Source: Microbacterium sp. MYb45 (GTDB lineage: Bacteria > Actinomycetota > Actinomycetes > Actinomycetales > Microbacteriaceae). From it: 64,000 nucleotides of DNA. Made by a program: the position numbers and the translations under genes. Location of the stretch: NCBI RefSeq assembly GCF_002979655.1, contig NZ_PCPG01000001.1, positions 1,178,001-1,242,000 of the forward strand, in the 5' to 3' direction. Shown here piece after piece: positions 15,732-25,997 of the stretch (position 1 is its first letter; each line of letters starts with the position of its first letter). The notes under the pieces were generated by a model that saw only the letters and a list, made by a program, of their open reading frames with translations, had not been told where the DNA came from and did not search any database.

Positions 15732-18700
15732 TTAGTGCGCGGGGCGGATCACGACCAAAAGATCTCCGGCATCCACCTGCTGCGTCTCGGCGATCGCATG
15801 GCGCTCGATGACGCCATCGACCGGCGCGGTGATGGCCGCTTCCATCTTCATCGCCTCGATCGACGCGACCGGCTCCCCGGCCCGCACTGCGGCGCCGACT
15901 TCGGCCTTCAGAGTCACGACGCCCGAGAACGGAGCCGCGACCTGCCCGGGAACAGAGGTGTCCGCCTTCTCCACCTCGTGCGCGTCGACGACGATCGAGC
16001 GATCGCGCACGAACACGGGGCGGAGCTGTCCGTTGAGCGTCGTCATCACGGTCCGCATGCCCTTGTCGTCCGCTTCACCGATCGCTTCGATACCGACGTA
16101 GAGCTGCACTCCCCGATCGATCTCGATCATGTGCTCCTGCCCTGCGACCAAGCCGTAGAGGTAGTCGCTGGTGTCGAGCACGGAGAGATCGCCGAAGAGC
16201 TCACGGCGCTGCGCGAATTCCGCGGTCGGTCCGGGGAACAGCAGGGTGTTCAGTCGTGTCCGCCGCTCGGCGCTGGTTCCGGCGAGTGCTGCCTCGTCCT
16301 CCGAGGTGATCTCCGTGAGACCGAGCCGCACCGAGCGTCCGGCGAGAACCTTCGTCCGGAAGGGCTCCGGCCACCCGCCGGGCAGATCGCCCAGCTCGCC
16401 CGCCATGAAGCCGACGACCGAATCCGGCACGTCGTACTTCTCCGGGTTGGCCTCGAAGTCGGCGGGATCCGCCTTCACGGCTGCGAGGTGAAGGGCCAGG
16501 TCGCCGACCACCTTGGAGGAGGGAGTCACCTTCGGCACGCGTCCCAGGATCCGATCGGCGGCTGCGTACATGTCCTCGATGAGCTCGAAGTCGTCCGCGA
16601 GGCCCAGAGCCTTCGCCTGCTGACGCAGATTCGAGAGCTGACCGCCGGGGATCTCGTGGTGGTAGACGCGCCCCGTCGGCCCCGGAAGCCCGGACTCGAA
16701 CGGAGCGTACGCCCGACGCACCGCTTCCCAGTAGGGCTCGAGGTCGGACACTCCGTCGAGCGAGATCCCGCTGTCCCGCTCGGTGTGCGCGAGAGCTGCG
16801 ACGAGCGAAGACAGGGACGGCTGGCTCGTGGTGCCGGACAGAGGTGCCGACGCCGCATCCACGGCATCGACGCCGACGGCGCTAGCTGCGAGGAGCGTGG
16901 CCAGCTGACCGCCCGGCGTGTCGTGCGTGTGCAGATGCACCGGGAGGTCGAACCGCTCACGCAGCGCTGCGACGAGCTTCGCCGCGGCCGCCGGGCGCAG
17001 CAGGCCCGCCATGTCCTTGATCGCGATGATGTGCGCGCCCGCCTCGACGATCTGGTCGGCGAGGCGCAGGTAGTAGTCGAGCGTGTAGAGGTCTTCTGCG
17101 GGGTCGAGCAGATCGCCGGTGTAGCAGAGCGCCACCTCGGCGACAGCCGTGCCCGTCTTGCGGACGGCCTCGATCGCCGGTCGCATCTGCTCCACGTCGT
17201 TGAGCGCGTCGAAGATGCGGAAGATGTCGACACCACTGGCAGCCGCCTCCGCGACGAACGCCTCGGTGACCGCCGTCGGGTAGGGCGTGTAGCCGACCGT
17301 GTTGCGGCCGCGCAGCAGCATCTGGATCGCGACGTTCGGCAATGCGGCACGCAGCTTGTCGAGCCGCTCCCACGGGTCCTCTCCCAGGAACCGCAGGGCG
17401 ACGTCGTAGGTCGCGCCGCCCCAGGCCTCGACGGACAGCAGGCCGGGAGTCAGCCGCGCCAGGTAGGGAGCGGCGGCGACGAGGTCCTTCGTGCGGACCC
17501 GGGTCGCCAGGAGGGACTGGTGCGCATCCCGGAAGGTGGTGTCGGTGATCGCCAGTGCGGTCTGCTCTCGGAGGCTGCGGGCGAAGCCCTCCGGCCCGAG
17601 TTCGAGGAGCCGCTGACGAGAGCCTGCCGGCGGTTCCGCGGTCAGATCGACCGTCGGCAGCTTCGACGAGGGATCGATCACACCCGGGTGGGCGCCGTGC
17701 GGCTTGTTGACGGTGACATCGACCAGCCAGTTCAAGTACTTCGTCCCACGGTCCTTCGACACCCGGCCACGCAGAAGCTCGGGCCGCTCGTCGATGAACG
17801 AGGTGCTCACATCGCCCGCGATGAATGCGTCGTCTTCCAGCAGCGCCTGCAGGAAGGGGATGTTGGTGGAGACCCCGCGGATGCGGAACTCCGCCAGGGC
17901 GCGACGCGCTCGGGCGACGGCGGCGGGGAAGTCGCGACCACGGCAGGTCAGCTTCGCCAGCATGGAGTCGAAGTGCGGGCTGATCTGCGCCCCCTGGTGG
18001 ACGGTTCCGCCGTCGAGACGGATGCCGGCGCCACCGGGCGAGCGGTAGGTCGTGATCTTCCCGGTGTCGGGGCGGAAGCCCTGCGTCGGGTCCTCCGTCG
18101 TGATCCGGCACTGCAGCGCGGCGCCACGCAGATGCAGGTTCTCCTGCTGCAGGCCGAGGTCGGCGAGGGTCTGCCCGGACGCGATGCGCATCTGGCTCTG
18201 CACGAGGTCGACGTCGGTCACCTCCTCGGTGACCGTGTGCTCCACCTGGATGCGCGGGTTCATCTCGATGAAGACGACCTCGCCCGTGCGCTCCCCCGCC
18301 GTCTCGAGCAGGAACTCGACCGTGCCGGCGTTCTCGTAGCCGATGGACCGCGCGAACGCGACCGCGTACCCGTGCAGCGCGGTGCGGACGCTGTCGTCGA
18401 GGTTCGGAGCCGGAGCGATCTCCACGACCTTCTGGTGACGTCGCTGCACCGAGCAGTCGCGCTCGAACAGGTGCACGGTCTCGCCGGTCTTGTCCGCGAG
18501 GATCTGCACCTCGATGTGCCGCGGGCGCACGACCGCCTGCTCGAGGAACATCCGGGCGTCTCCGAATGCGCTGGCCGCCTCGCGCATGGCCTCGGCCAGC
18601 GCGGGGGCGAGATCACCGAACGTCTCGACACGGCGCATGCCGCGACCGCCGCCGCCGGCGACCGCCTTGGCGAAGAGCGGGAACCCGATGTCCTCCGCCT

Positions 18701-19139
18701 GGGCGACGAGAGCATCGACGTCGTCGGAGGCTTCCGTGGATCGGAGGACGGGCACGCCCGCCTCGATCGCATGACGCTTCGCCTCGACCTTGTTCCCCGC
18801 CATCTCCAGGACTTTGGAGGGCGGACCGATGAACACGATGCCGTTGGCTGCAGCCTTCTCGGCCAGCTCATGGTTCTCCGAGAGGAAGCCGTATCCGGGA
18901 TAGATCGCATCCGCTCCCGATTCGAGAGCGACGCGGATGATCTCGTCGACGTTGAGGTATGCGCGCACCGGATGGCCGCGCTCCCCGATCTCGTAGGCCT
19001 CGTCGGCCTTGAGCCGATGCACCGAGCCGCGGTCCTCATGAGGGAACACCGCGACGGTGCGCGCCCCCACTTCGACTGCTGCACGGAATGCGCGGATCGC
19101 GATCTCGCCGCGGTTCGCCACAAGGATCTTCTGGAACAT
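15732..19139 (-). CDS. pyc: Pyruvate carboxylase
   Basis: 1135 residues. ATP-dependent carboxylation of pyruvate to oxaloacetate (anaplerosis), biotin-dependent tetramer. Domains in order: biotin carboxylase (about 1-450, with the GGGGRGMR glycine loop near 165 and MNPRIQVEHTVTEE near 290), carboxyltransferase (about 525-800, beginning DTTFRDAHQSLLATRVRT), linker, and C-terminal biotinyl domain with the biotin lysine in EAMKMEA near 1093. ATG at 19139 is preferred over GTG at 19145 because AGAGGTG lies before it. A long open frame on the opposite strand across this gene is a codon-bias shadow. Confidence 0.98.
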   Translation of the reverse strand: MFQKILVANRGEIAIRAFRAAVEVGARTVAVFPHEDRGSVHRLKADEAYEIGERGHPVRAYLNVDEIIRVALESGADAIYPGYGFLSENHELAEKAAANGIVFIGPPSKVLEMAGNKVEAKRHAIEAGVPVLRSTEASDDVDALVAQAEDIGFPLFAKAVAGGGGRGMRRVETFGDLAPALAEAMREAASAFGDARMFLEQAVVRPRHIEVQILADKTGETVHLFERDCSVQRRHQKVVEIAPAPNLDDSVRTALHGYAVAFARSIGYENAGTVEFLLETAGERTGEVVFIEMNPRIQVEHTVTEEVTDVDLVQSQMRIASGQTLADLGLQQENLHLRGAALQCRITTEDPTQGFRPDTGKITTYRSPGGAGIRLDGGTVHQGAQISPHFDSMLAKLTCRGRDFPAAVARARRALAEFRIRGVSTNIPFLQALLEDDAFIAGDVSTSFIDERPELLRGRVSKDRGTKYLNWLVDVTVNKPHGAHPGVIDPSSKLPTVDLTAEPPAGSRQRLLELGPEGFARSLREQTALAITDTTFRDAHQSLLATRVRTKDLVAAAPYLARLTPGLLSVEAWGGATYDVALRFLGEDPWERLDKLRAALPNVAIQMLLRGRNTVGYTPYPTAVTEAFVAEAAASGVDIFRIFDALNDVEQMRPAIEAVRKTGTAVAEVALCYTGDLLDPAEDLYTLDYYLRLADQIVEAGAHIIAIKDMAGLLRPAAAAKLVAALRERFDLPVHLHTHDTPGGQLATLLAASAVGVDAVDAASAPLSGTTSQPSLSSLVAALAHTERDSGISLDGVSDLEPYWEAVRRAYAPFESGLPGPTGRVYHHEIPGGQLSNLRQQAKALGLADDFELIEDMYAAADRILGRVPKVTPSSKVVGDLALHLAAVKADPADFEANPEKYDVPDSVVGFMAGELGDLPGGWPEPFRTKVLAGRSVRLGLTEITSEDEAALAGTSAERRTRLNTLLFPGPTAEFAQRRELFGDLSVLDTSDYLYGLVAGQEHMIEIDRGVQLYVGIEAIGEADDKGMRTVMTTLNGQLRPVFVRDRSIVVDAHEVEKADTSVPGQVAAPFSGVVTLKAEVGAAVRAGEPVASIEAMKMEAAITAPVDGVIERHAIAETQQVDAGDLLVVIRPAH

Positions 19140-19189
19140 GCACACCTCTGAAAGCTCGATGCGCAGCGTTTTCGATGCGCATGGGGCGG

Positions 19190-19225
19190 GGCTGAGTGTT
19201 CCCTCAGCCTAGGGGAAGGTAACGT
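19190..19225 (+). promoter_or_regulatory. parA-like gene promoter with inverted repeat around the -35 position
   Basis: TAACGT (19220-19225) lies 7 bases before the GTG at 19233. The inverted repeat GGCTGAG/CTCAGCC (19190-19196 and 19203-19209) brackets the expected -35 position (19197-19202), so a repressor or the ATPase itself may bind here. Confidence 0.5.
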
Positions 19226-19232
19226 GGTGTCC

Positions 19233-20045
19233 GTGCACGTACTCAGCGTCAGCTCTCTCAAGGGGGGCGTCGGCAAGACGACCGTGACACTCGGGCTGGC
19301 CTCAGCGGCTTTCGCCCGAGGCGTCCGGACTCTCGTCGTCGACCTCGACCCGCAGTCCGACGTCTCCACCGGGATGGACATCCAGGTGGCCGGACGACTC
19401 AACATCGCCGACGTCCTGGCGAACCCGAAAGAGAAGGTGGTCCGTCAGGCGATCACCTCCAGCGGCTGGGCGAAGGTCCACCCCGGCACCATCGACGTGC
19501 TGATCGGGAGCCCTTCTGCGATCAACTTCGACGGCCCGCACCCGAGCGTGCGCGACGTCTGGAAGCTCGAGGAGGCGCTCGCCTCCGTCGAGGCGGACTA
19601 CGACCTCGTGCTCGTCGACTGCGCGCCCTCGCTGAACGCCCTGACCCGCACCGCCTGGGCCGCGAGCGATCGCGTCATGGTCGTCACCGAGCCCGGTCTC
19701 TTCTCCGTCGCCGCAGCCGATCGCGCCCTCCGCGCCATCGAGGAGATCCGTCGCGGTCTCTCTCCCCGGCTGCAGCCTCTCGGCATCGTCGTGAACCGCG
19801 TGCGCCCGCAGTCCATCGAGCACCAGTTCCGCATCAAGGAACTGCGCGACATGTTCGGCCCCCTCGTGCTCTCCCCGCAGCTGCCGGAGCGCACTTCGCT
19901 GCAGCAGGCGCAGGGTGCCGCCAAGCCGCTGCACATCTGGCCCGGCGATTCCGCCCAGGAACTGGCGGCCGACTTCGATTCACTTCTCGACCGGATCATC
20001 CGCACCGGTCGGATCGCCGTGCCCGAGAGCGGTCCACAGAGCTGA
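19233..20045 (+). CDS. ParA/Soj family ATPase
   Basis: 270 residues. Deviant Walker A sequence [20 protein letters not shown] at residues 8-27, VVDLDPQSDVSTGMD near 38, and VLVDCAPSLNALTRTAW near 125. ParA proteins use ATP-dependent DNA binding to segregate or position cargo; no parB or parS-like site is present here, so this is an orphan ParA. GTG at 19233 (MHVLSVSS) is chosen over 19224 because TAACGT sits 7 bases upstream, giving a leaderless mRNA. It faces the MerR-GarA group, and a terminator lies between them. Confidence 0.88.
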   Translation: MHVLSVSSLKGGVGKTTVTLGLASAAFARGVRTLVVDLDPQSDVSTGMDIQVAGRLNIADVLANPKEKVVRQAITSSGWAKVHPGTIDVLIGSPSAINFDGPHPSVRDVWKLEEALASVEADYDLVLVDCAPSLNALTRTAWAASDRVMVVTEPGLFSVAAADRALRAIEEIRRGLSPRLQPLGIVVNRVRPQSIEHQFRIKELRDMFGPLVLSPQLPERTSLQQAQGAAKPLHIWPGDSAQELAADFDSLLDRIIRTGRIAVPESGPQS

Positions 20046-20065
20046 TCCTCCCCACGCGCACAGCG

Positions 20066-20096
20066 AAACGGCCATCCTCATCGAGGACGGCCGTTT
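20066..20096. terminator. Terminator between the parA-like gene and MerR gene
   Basis: AAACGGCC (20066-20073) and GGCCGTTT (about 20089-20096) flank an inner TCCTC/GAGGA pair with a 3-base loop. One internal mismatch. T-rich end on the plus strand. Confidence 0.75.
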
Positions 20097-20120
20097 TCTG
20101 TATGTCGGGGAGGCGCGGTG

Positions 20121-20666
20121 TCAGGCGGAGCGCTTGGTCCGACGGGCGGAGAGCTCGTCGACCGGATCCGGAGCGGTCGCATCGAATGCGACCAGCGTCG
20201 ACTCCACCTCACGGAGGACCTTGCCGACGGCGATGCCGAAGACGCCCTGGCCGCGGCTCACGAGGTCGATGACCTCGTCGTTCGAGGTGCACAGGTAGAC
20301 CGACGCACCGTCGCTCATGAGCGTCGTACCGGCGAGGTCGCGGATACCCGCACGTCGCAGCTCGTCGACGGCCGTTCGGATCTGCTGCAGCGAGATGCCC
20401 GTGTCGAGCAGGCTCTTCACGAGCTTCAGCACGAGGATGTCGCGGAAGCCGTAGAGACGCTGCGAGCCGGAACCGTTCGCCCCGCGAACGGTGGGTTCCA
20501 CCAGCTCGGTACGCGCCCAGTAGTCCAGCTGACGGTAGGTGATGCCGGCGGCGCGAGCGGCGACCGCGCCACGGTAGCCGACCTCGTCATCCATGGCCGG
20601 AAGACCGTCGGTGAAGAGGAGTTCGGGTACGAACCGCGGGTCTCCTGCGAGCTCATCCGCATTCAT
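20121..20666 (-). CDS. MerR family regulator (Rv1830-like)
   Basis: 181 residues. The winged HTH domain is at about 30-105, with YRGAVAARAAGITYRQLDYWAR, the recognition-helix region, then the LVEPTVRGANGSG wing and a dimerisation helix. It matches the second MerR protein of the actinobacterial garA cluster (Rv1830 / cg1633), reported to influence division and antibiotic tolerance. No effector-binding domain is recognisable in the C-terminus. GGGAGGA precedes the ATG. It lies 100 bases after ftsR. Confidence 0.87.
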   Translation of the reverse strand: MNADELAGDPRFVPELLFTDGLPAMDDEVGYRGAVAARAAGITYRQLDYWARTELVEPTVRGANGSGSQRLYGFRDILVLKLVKSLLDTGISLQQIRTAVDELRRAGIRDLAGTTLMSDGASVYLCTSNDEVIDLVSRGQGVFGIAVGKVLREVESTLVAFDATAPDPVDELSARRTKRSA

Positions 20667-20766
20667 CTGAAATCCTCCCTGGAACGGTTATCTTCCACGG
20701 TAGAGCAGTGCCTGGGCACCGGCAATCACATCCGCGGGACCGCGAAGGTGTGTCGCAACCAGTTCG

Positions 20767-21453
20767 TTACGAAAGCACTCGTGACAGTGCGTCCCTGACG
20801 AAGAGCGAGCGCACTTCGTCGATCTTCGTCGCCAGTTCGGGCGCGAGTTCGCTGGCCTTGGCGCGAGACGGTGCGTCCGTCCGACGCAGCAGCGCGGACA
20901 TCGCCGATTCGATGAGCGCGACCTCGCGCTCCGCCCCCTGACGCAGGGAACGCAGGTGCCGCGGCTCGATGCCGTGGCGGTCGAGGGCGACGAGGCCGCG
21001 CAGCAGCGTGACCGTCGTCTCCTGGTAGCTCTCCTGCGCGATGATGACGCCGGTGCTGATCGCATCGTTGAGCAGCTGCGGGCCCGCACCGGCTGCGGCC
21101 AGCAGCTCGTCGCGACGGTATCTGCGCGGCGCCGGCATGATCGAGGGCGGCGGAGCGAGCGGTGTCGCCTCCCCACCCGCATCGACGTCGTCGAGCTGCT
21201 CGCGGATCACGCTCAACGGAAGATAGTGGTCGCGCTGCAGGGTGAGGCCGAGCCGCAGCCTCTCGATGTCCGACGCGGAGAACTTGCGGTAGCCGGACTC
21301 GGTTCGAGAAGGACTGACGATGCCCTGCACCTCGAGGAAGCGCAGTTTGCTGGAGGTGAGGTCGGGGAACTCCGGTGTGAGCCGAGCGAGGACCTGGCCG
21401 ATGCTCAGCAAGCCCGCGGACGCGGAACGTTCGCGGGCGGGAGTAGCCGCCAT
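20767..21453 (-). CDS. ftsR: MerR family regulator FtsR
   Basis: 228 residues. The N-terminal MerR HTH spans about 14-90, with LLSIGQVLARLTPEFPDLT, SKLRFLEVQGIVSPSRTESGYR (split here from a longer conserved block) and FSASDIERLRLGL; the middle and C-terminal parts are mostly helical. It is the equivalent of Rv1828/cg1631, an activator of ftsZ expression in Corynebacterium. It starts on the last base of the garA stop (TGATG overlap), so the pair is translationally coupled, as in other actinobacteria. Confidence 0.88.
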   Translation of the reverse strand: MAATPARERSASAGLLSIGQVLARLTPEFPDLTSSKLRFLEVQGIVSPSRTESGYRKFSASDIERLRLGLTLQRDHYLPLSVIREQLDDVDAGGEATPLAPPPSIMPAPRRYRRDELLAAAGAGPQLLNDAISTGVIIAQESYQETTVTLLRGLVALDRHGIEPRHLRSLRQGAEREVALIESAMSALLRRTDAPSRAKASELAPELATKIDEVRSLFVRDALSRVLS

Positions 21454-21938
21454 CAGTCGTTCGCCGCCGCGCGATCGCGAGGGGAGGCGAAGAAGTTCAG
21501 GCGGAACTTGCCGACACGCAGTTCTGAGCCGTCCACGAGCGGGCTGCGGTCGACGCGCTCCCCGTTGACGTACGTTCCGTTGAGCGAGCGCTGATCGATG
21601 ATCTCGAACGTCGACCCGGTGCGGGTGATCTCGGCATGACGACGGGACACGGTCACGTCGTCGAAGAAGATGTCGGCCTCCGGGTGACGGCCGACCGTGG
21701 TCACATCGGTGTCGAGGAGGTAGCGCGCACCGGCGAGGGCGCCGGAACGGACCAGCAGCAACGCCGATCCTGCGGGGAGGGCGCTGATCGCGCTCTGCTC
21801 CACATCGGTGAGTTCCACCCCGAACGGCACGAATGACAGGTCGGAATCGTGCCCGAACGTCTGCGTCACGTCATGTCTCTGCTCACCGGAACGGTGGATC
21901 GCGGCTTCTCCGGCCGGTCGGCTGTCGCTGTCAGTCAC
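21453..21938 (-). CDS. garA: FHA-domain metabolic regulator GarA/OdhI
   Basis: 161 residues. In Mycobacterium and Corynebacterium this protein inhibits 2-oxoglutarate dehydrogenase and acts on glutamate enzymes when unphosphorylated, and is switched off by PknB/PknG phosphorylation of an N-terminal threonine. The FHA domain (about 72-150) has the phosphopeptide-binding GRHPEADI, VSRRHAEI and SLNGTYVNGERV. The N-terminal tail holds DVTQTFGHD in place of the usual ETTSVF. GTG at 21938 with AAGGAGGG upstream is the start. A lipoamide dehydrogenase gene, part of the 2-oxo acid dehydrogenases, lies about 760 bases away on the other strand. Confidence 0.9.
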   Translation of the reverse strand: MTDSDSRPAGEAAIHRSGEQRHDVTQTFGHDSDLSFVPFGVELTDVEQSAISALPAGSALLLVRSGALAGARYLLDTDVTTVGRHPEADIFFDDVTVSRRHAEITRTGSTFEIIDQRSLNGTYVNGERVDRSPLVDGSELRVGKFRLNFFASPRDRAAAND

Positions 21939-22027
21939 TGTGCCCTCCTTGGTTGTCCAGACTAACGGATGCCGAGGCCCTCGCGGGAGGCCGCTTTCGC
22001 ACTCAGCCACCACATACCGGTGTTTCC

Positions 22028-22033
22028 TAGGGT
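22028..22033 (+). promoter_or_regulatory. -10 box of leaderless copC-like promoter
   Basis: TAGGGT, then 6 bases, then GTG at 22040. Confidence 0.65.
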
Positions 22034-22039
22034 GGAGCC

Positions 22040-22690
22040 GTGAAGACCAAAGCCCTGCGGCGCCCGGCGACCCCGATCGCCCTCGCCGCCACCCTGCTCG
22101 CTGCGTTCCTCGTTCTCCTCTCGCCGCTCTCGGCCTCCGCGCACGACGCGCTCGTGTCGTCGTCTCCGGCCGCGGACGAGTCCGTCGAGACCGTGCCTTC
22201 GGCGCTGACCCTCACCTTCAGCGCGAAGCTCATCGACGGCGACGGCGCGACCGAGGTCGTCGTCACCGGCCCCGACGGTTCCTCGATCACCGACGGCGCC
22301 GCGACGGTCGACGGCGCGATCGTCACCCAGCCGCTGCAGGGCTCGGGCCCGGCCGGCGAGTACCACGTCATCTGGAAGGTCGTCTCGAGCGACGGTCATC
22401 CCACCTCCGGCGAGTACTCCTTCACCGTGACCGTCGGCGACGACGCGGCTCCGACAGAGGAACCCACTGCCGCCCCCACGTCCGCGGCACCGACGGCCGA
22501 GCAGACTGCCGCCCCCGAGGCGACCACGACGCCGGCGGCGGATTCCGGTGACGCCGAAGGTGGGTCCCCGTGGATCTGGGTACTCGTGATCGTCGCGGTG
22601 CTGGTCGTCGCCGGCGTGGTCACGTGGATCGTCGTGAGCCGCCGTCGTGGCGGTTCCGCGACCGGTTCCGACGCCCCCGTAGAGCGATAG
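22040..22690 (+). CDS. CopC-domain exported protein with C-terminal membrane anchor
   Basis: 216 residues. The signal peptide ends near residue 34 at SASA, exposing an N-terminal His (HDALVSSSPAADESV), the first copper ligand of CopC proteins. The immunoglobulin-like CopC domain runs to about 135 and includes WKVVSSDGHPTSGEYSF with another candidate copper His. A Thr/Pro/Ala-rich linker and one membrane helix (about 176-200) anchor it. A copper-binding or envelope role is inferred; no copper pump or CopD neighbour is present. The GTG start is leaderless-type. Its TAG stop is also the start of the lpd -10 box. Confidence 0.85.
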   Translation: MKTKALRRPATPIALAATLLAAFLVLLSPLSASAHDALVSSSPAADESVETVPSALTLTFSAKLIDGDGATEVVVTGPDGSSITDGAATVDGAIVTQPLQGSGPAGEYHVIWKVVSSDGHPTSGEYSFTVTVGDDAAPTEEPTAAPTSAAPTAEQTAAPEATTTPAADSGDAEGGSPWIWVLVIVAVLVVAGVVTWIVVSRRRGGSATGSDAPVER

Positions 22691-22693
22691 GCT
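22688..22693 (+). promoter_or_regulatory. -10 box of leaderless lpd promoter, overlapping the copC-like stop codon
   Basis: TAGGCT begins on the copC-like TAG stop (22688-22690) and ends 6 bases before the lpd ATG at 22700. Confidence 0.7.
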
Positions 22694-22699
22694 TAAGGC

Positions 22700-24097
<1,398 letters not shown>

Positions 24098-24107
24098 TCC
24101 ACCCCCT

Positions 24108-24145
24108 CGAAGGCCCGGTCCCGCGCACTGCGGACCGGGCCTTCG
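24108..24145. terminator. Bidirectional terminator after lpd
   Basis: 14-bp inverted repeat (24108-24121 and 24132-24145) between lpd and the convergent monooxygenase gene. Confidence 0.88.
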
Positions 24146-24163
24146 TGCGTCAGAGGCCGTACG

Positions 24164-25285
24164 TCAGAGACCGCGCATAGTGAGGAGTCCGGCCGTCCAT
24201 CCTCGCGCCGGCGGCGAGCCGAGTGCGCGCATCAGGAGCTCCCTGCTGCGGACCACGGGCATCGGCGCCGGAGCACCCATCGACATGTAGAACGCCGAGC
24301 GCCGCTGTGCGCGCGACGCAGAGCGCAGGACGTGCCACTCGAACCTCGCCAGCTCCGGCATCCGATGCGGCAGCGACCGCGCGAGCTCGGATGCGAGGCG
24401 TCGGGCATCCACCCACCCCAGGTTCATCCCCTGCCCGCCGATGGGACTGATCTCGTGCGCGGCGTCTCCGAGGAGCACGACCCGACCCCTGGTCAGCCGT
24501 GTCGCCCGGTGCTGTGCGGCGACGAAGGAAGTCGGCTCCGCGTCGGGCGGGAGCGGGATGGCGATCCCGGTGCGCGCCTCGATCACGGCGCGAAAGGCCT
24601 CGGGGTCACGCAGATCCCCGTCGGACCCTTCACGTACGACCCAGCGCCGCACTCCACCGGGAAGCGGGAAGGACTCGACGAGACCGGCGGGTTCGCAGTG
24701 CAGGACGGCATGCTCACCCGGTGAGGCGTCTGCGACGTCGAGCATCGAGTACGACGCGCGTCCCGGACGACGGCCCCAGCCGAGATCGAGATCATCGCGC
24801 AGACGGCTGCGCACCCCGTCCGCCCCCACGACGATCGACGCCGTGAACGTCCGCGGTCCCGCCCCACTCTGCGTCAAGACCTGAACAGCATCGGCGGTCC
24901 CCCGCACACTCTGCACCGTGCATCCGGAGATCAGCGCATCCGGAGAGAGTGCCTGCAGCCGGGCTCGGAGCAGCGCACTCGTCCGCGGCTGCGGGAGGAT
25001 CAGGACGGGGCGATCCGGCGCGAAGGTCAGCGTGGCCAGGGCCCTGCGGCGGCTGCGCACCTCTCCGCCTTCGAGCCGCAGCGCTTCCGACCGGACGTCC
25101 GTGCCGATTCCGACCGCATCGAGAGCGTCCAGCCCCGGCCGATGGATGCCGATCGCCCTGGTCCGATCGTCGGCATCCGTGCGCCGCTCGCAGACCACCA
25201 CCCGCAATCCGTCCTGCAGCAGCAGGCAGGCCAGGAGCAGACCGACCGGCCCTGCTCCCACGATCAGCACGTCATGATCGGGCAC
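24164..25285 (-). CDS. FAD-dependent monooxygenase (aromatic hydroxylase type)
   Basis: 373 residues. Class A flavoprotein hydroxylase: GAGPVGLLLACLL at residue 10, the second FAD motif GDAAHEISPIGGQGMNLGW near 275, and the DG-type sequence VGADGVRSRLR near 155. Third and last gene of the type III PKS operon, overlapping the methyltransferase by 14 bases. In the srs operon of Streptomyces griseus, SrsC of the same family hydroxylates an alkylresorcinol to a quinone precursor; a similar tailoring role is inferred here. The product has not been determined. Confidence 0.85.
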   Translation of the reverse strand: MPDHDVLIVGAGPVGLLLACLLLQDGLRVVVCERRTDADDRTRAIGIHRPGLDALDAVGIGTDVRSEALRLEGGEVRSRRRALATLTFAPDRPVLILPQPRTSALLRARLQALSPDALISGCTVQSVRGTADAVQVLTQSGAGPRTFTASIVVGADGVRSRLRDDLDLGWGRRPGRASYSMLDVADASPGEHAVLHCEPAGLVESFPLPGGVRRWVVREGSDGDLRDPEAFRAVIEARTGIAIPLPPDAEPTSFVAAQHRATRLTRGRVVLLGDAAHEISPIGGQGMNLGWVDARRLASELARSLPHRMPELARFEWHVLRSASRAQRRSAFYMSMGAPAPMPVVRSRELLMRALGSPPARGWTAGLLTMRGL

Positions 25286-25997
25286 TGCCCTCCTCCCACC
25301 GCAGCTCCAGTCGCGAGGGCAGTCCCCCGCGGACGGTCCACCCGGTCGGAGCGATCGCCGTCAGCTCGGCGACCGTGTACGAGCGTCGGATGCTGATGAG
25401 ACCGTCTTCGCGGATGAACGAGTCGGCGAGGAGGGTGCGCGAGATCGGCCAGGTCGCCGCGGCGAACAGCACGTGAGCGGTCCGGCTCCGGGCGATGTCG
25501 TGGTGGGACACCAGCCCGTTCGGCGCGACGAGTCTCAGCGAGTCGCTGAGCACCGTCTGGAGCTCGCCCTCATCCAGATGGTGCAGCACGTGGTTGGACA
25601 GCACGACGTCGTAGGTGTCGCCCGCGTCGACCAGCTCGGTGGTCAGCGCCCGTCGATAGCGGATGCCGGCGCCGCGGTCGTGCGCCGAGGCCCACCGGAT
25701 CGCCCGCTCATCGGCATCGAGTGCGGTGATCTCGGCGTCGAACCCGTCGTGACGCAGCCGCCCCGCGAGCAGGCGGCAGAGGTCTCCGCCGCCGGCGCCG
25801 ACATCGAGGATGCGCAGCCGCCCCGCACGCTCCGCACGCGGGAGGATATCGCGGCGATAGAGGGTGCCAGGACGCGAGACCAGCGCGTTCACGAAGCCGA
25901 AGCGTCCGTAGGTCCGCGCCAACATTCGCGCATCGGCGTGCGGATCGTCCATCAGCTCACGGGTCTCGACGTCCCTGACCGCCAGTGCTGGACTCAT
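25272..25997 (-). CDS. Class I SAM-dependent methyltransferase
   Basis: 241 residues. SAM-binding motif I ILDVGAGGGDLCRLL is near residue 63, the acidic LDADE at the end of strand 2 near 93, and VVLSNHVLHHLDEGEL near 132. It probably methylates the polyketide product made by the upstream enzyme. It overlaps the PKS stop by 4 bases (ATGA) and the monooxygenase start by 14, so the three form one translationally coupled operon. It is a soluble class I enzyme, unlike the membrane ICMT-type methyltransferase SrsB of the S. griseus system. Confidence 0.85.
   Translation of the reverse strand: MSPALAVRDVETRELMDDPHADARMLARTYGRFGFVNALVSRPGTLYRRDILPRAERAGRLRILDVGAGGGDLCRLLAGRLRHDGFDAEITALDADERAIRWASAHDRGAGIRYRRALTTELVDAGDTYDVVLSNHVLHHLDEGELQTVLSDSLRLVAPNGLVSHHDIARSRTAHVLFAAATWPISRTLLADSFIREDGLISIRRSYTVAELTAIAPTGWTVRGGLPSRLELRWEEGSARS

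Noticed and set aside
15657..19151. Open frame of 1164 codons on the plus strand across pyc
   Set aside because: Shadow of a high-GC gene: the opposite strand encodes full pyruvate carboxylase with all domain motifs; the plus frame has Arg/Asp/Leu-biased, motif-free sequence.
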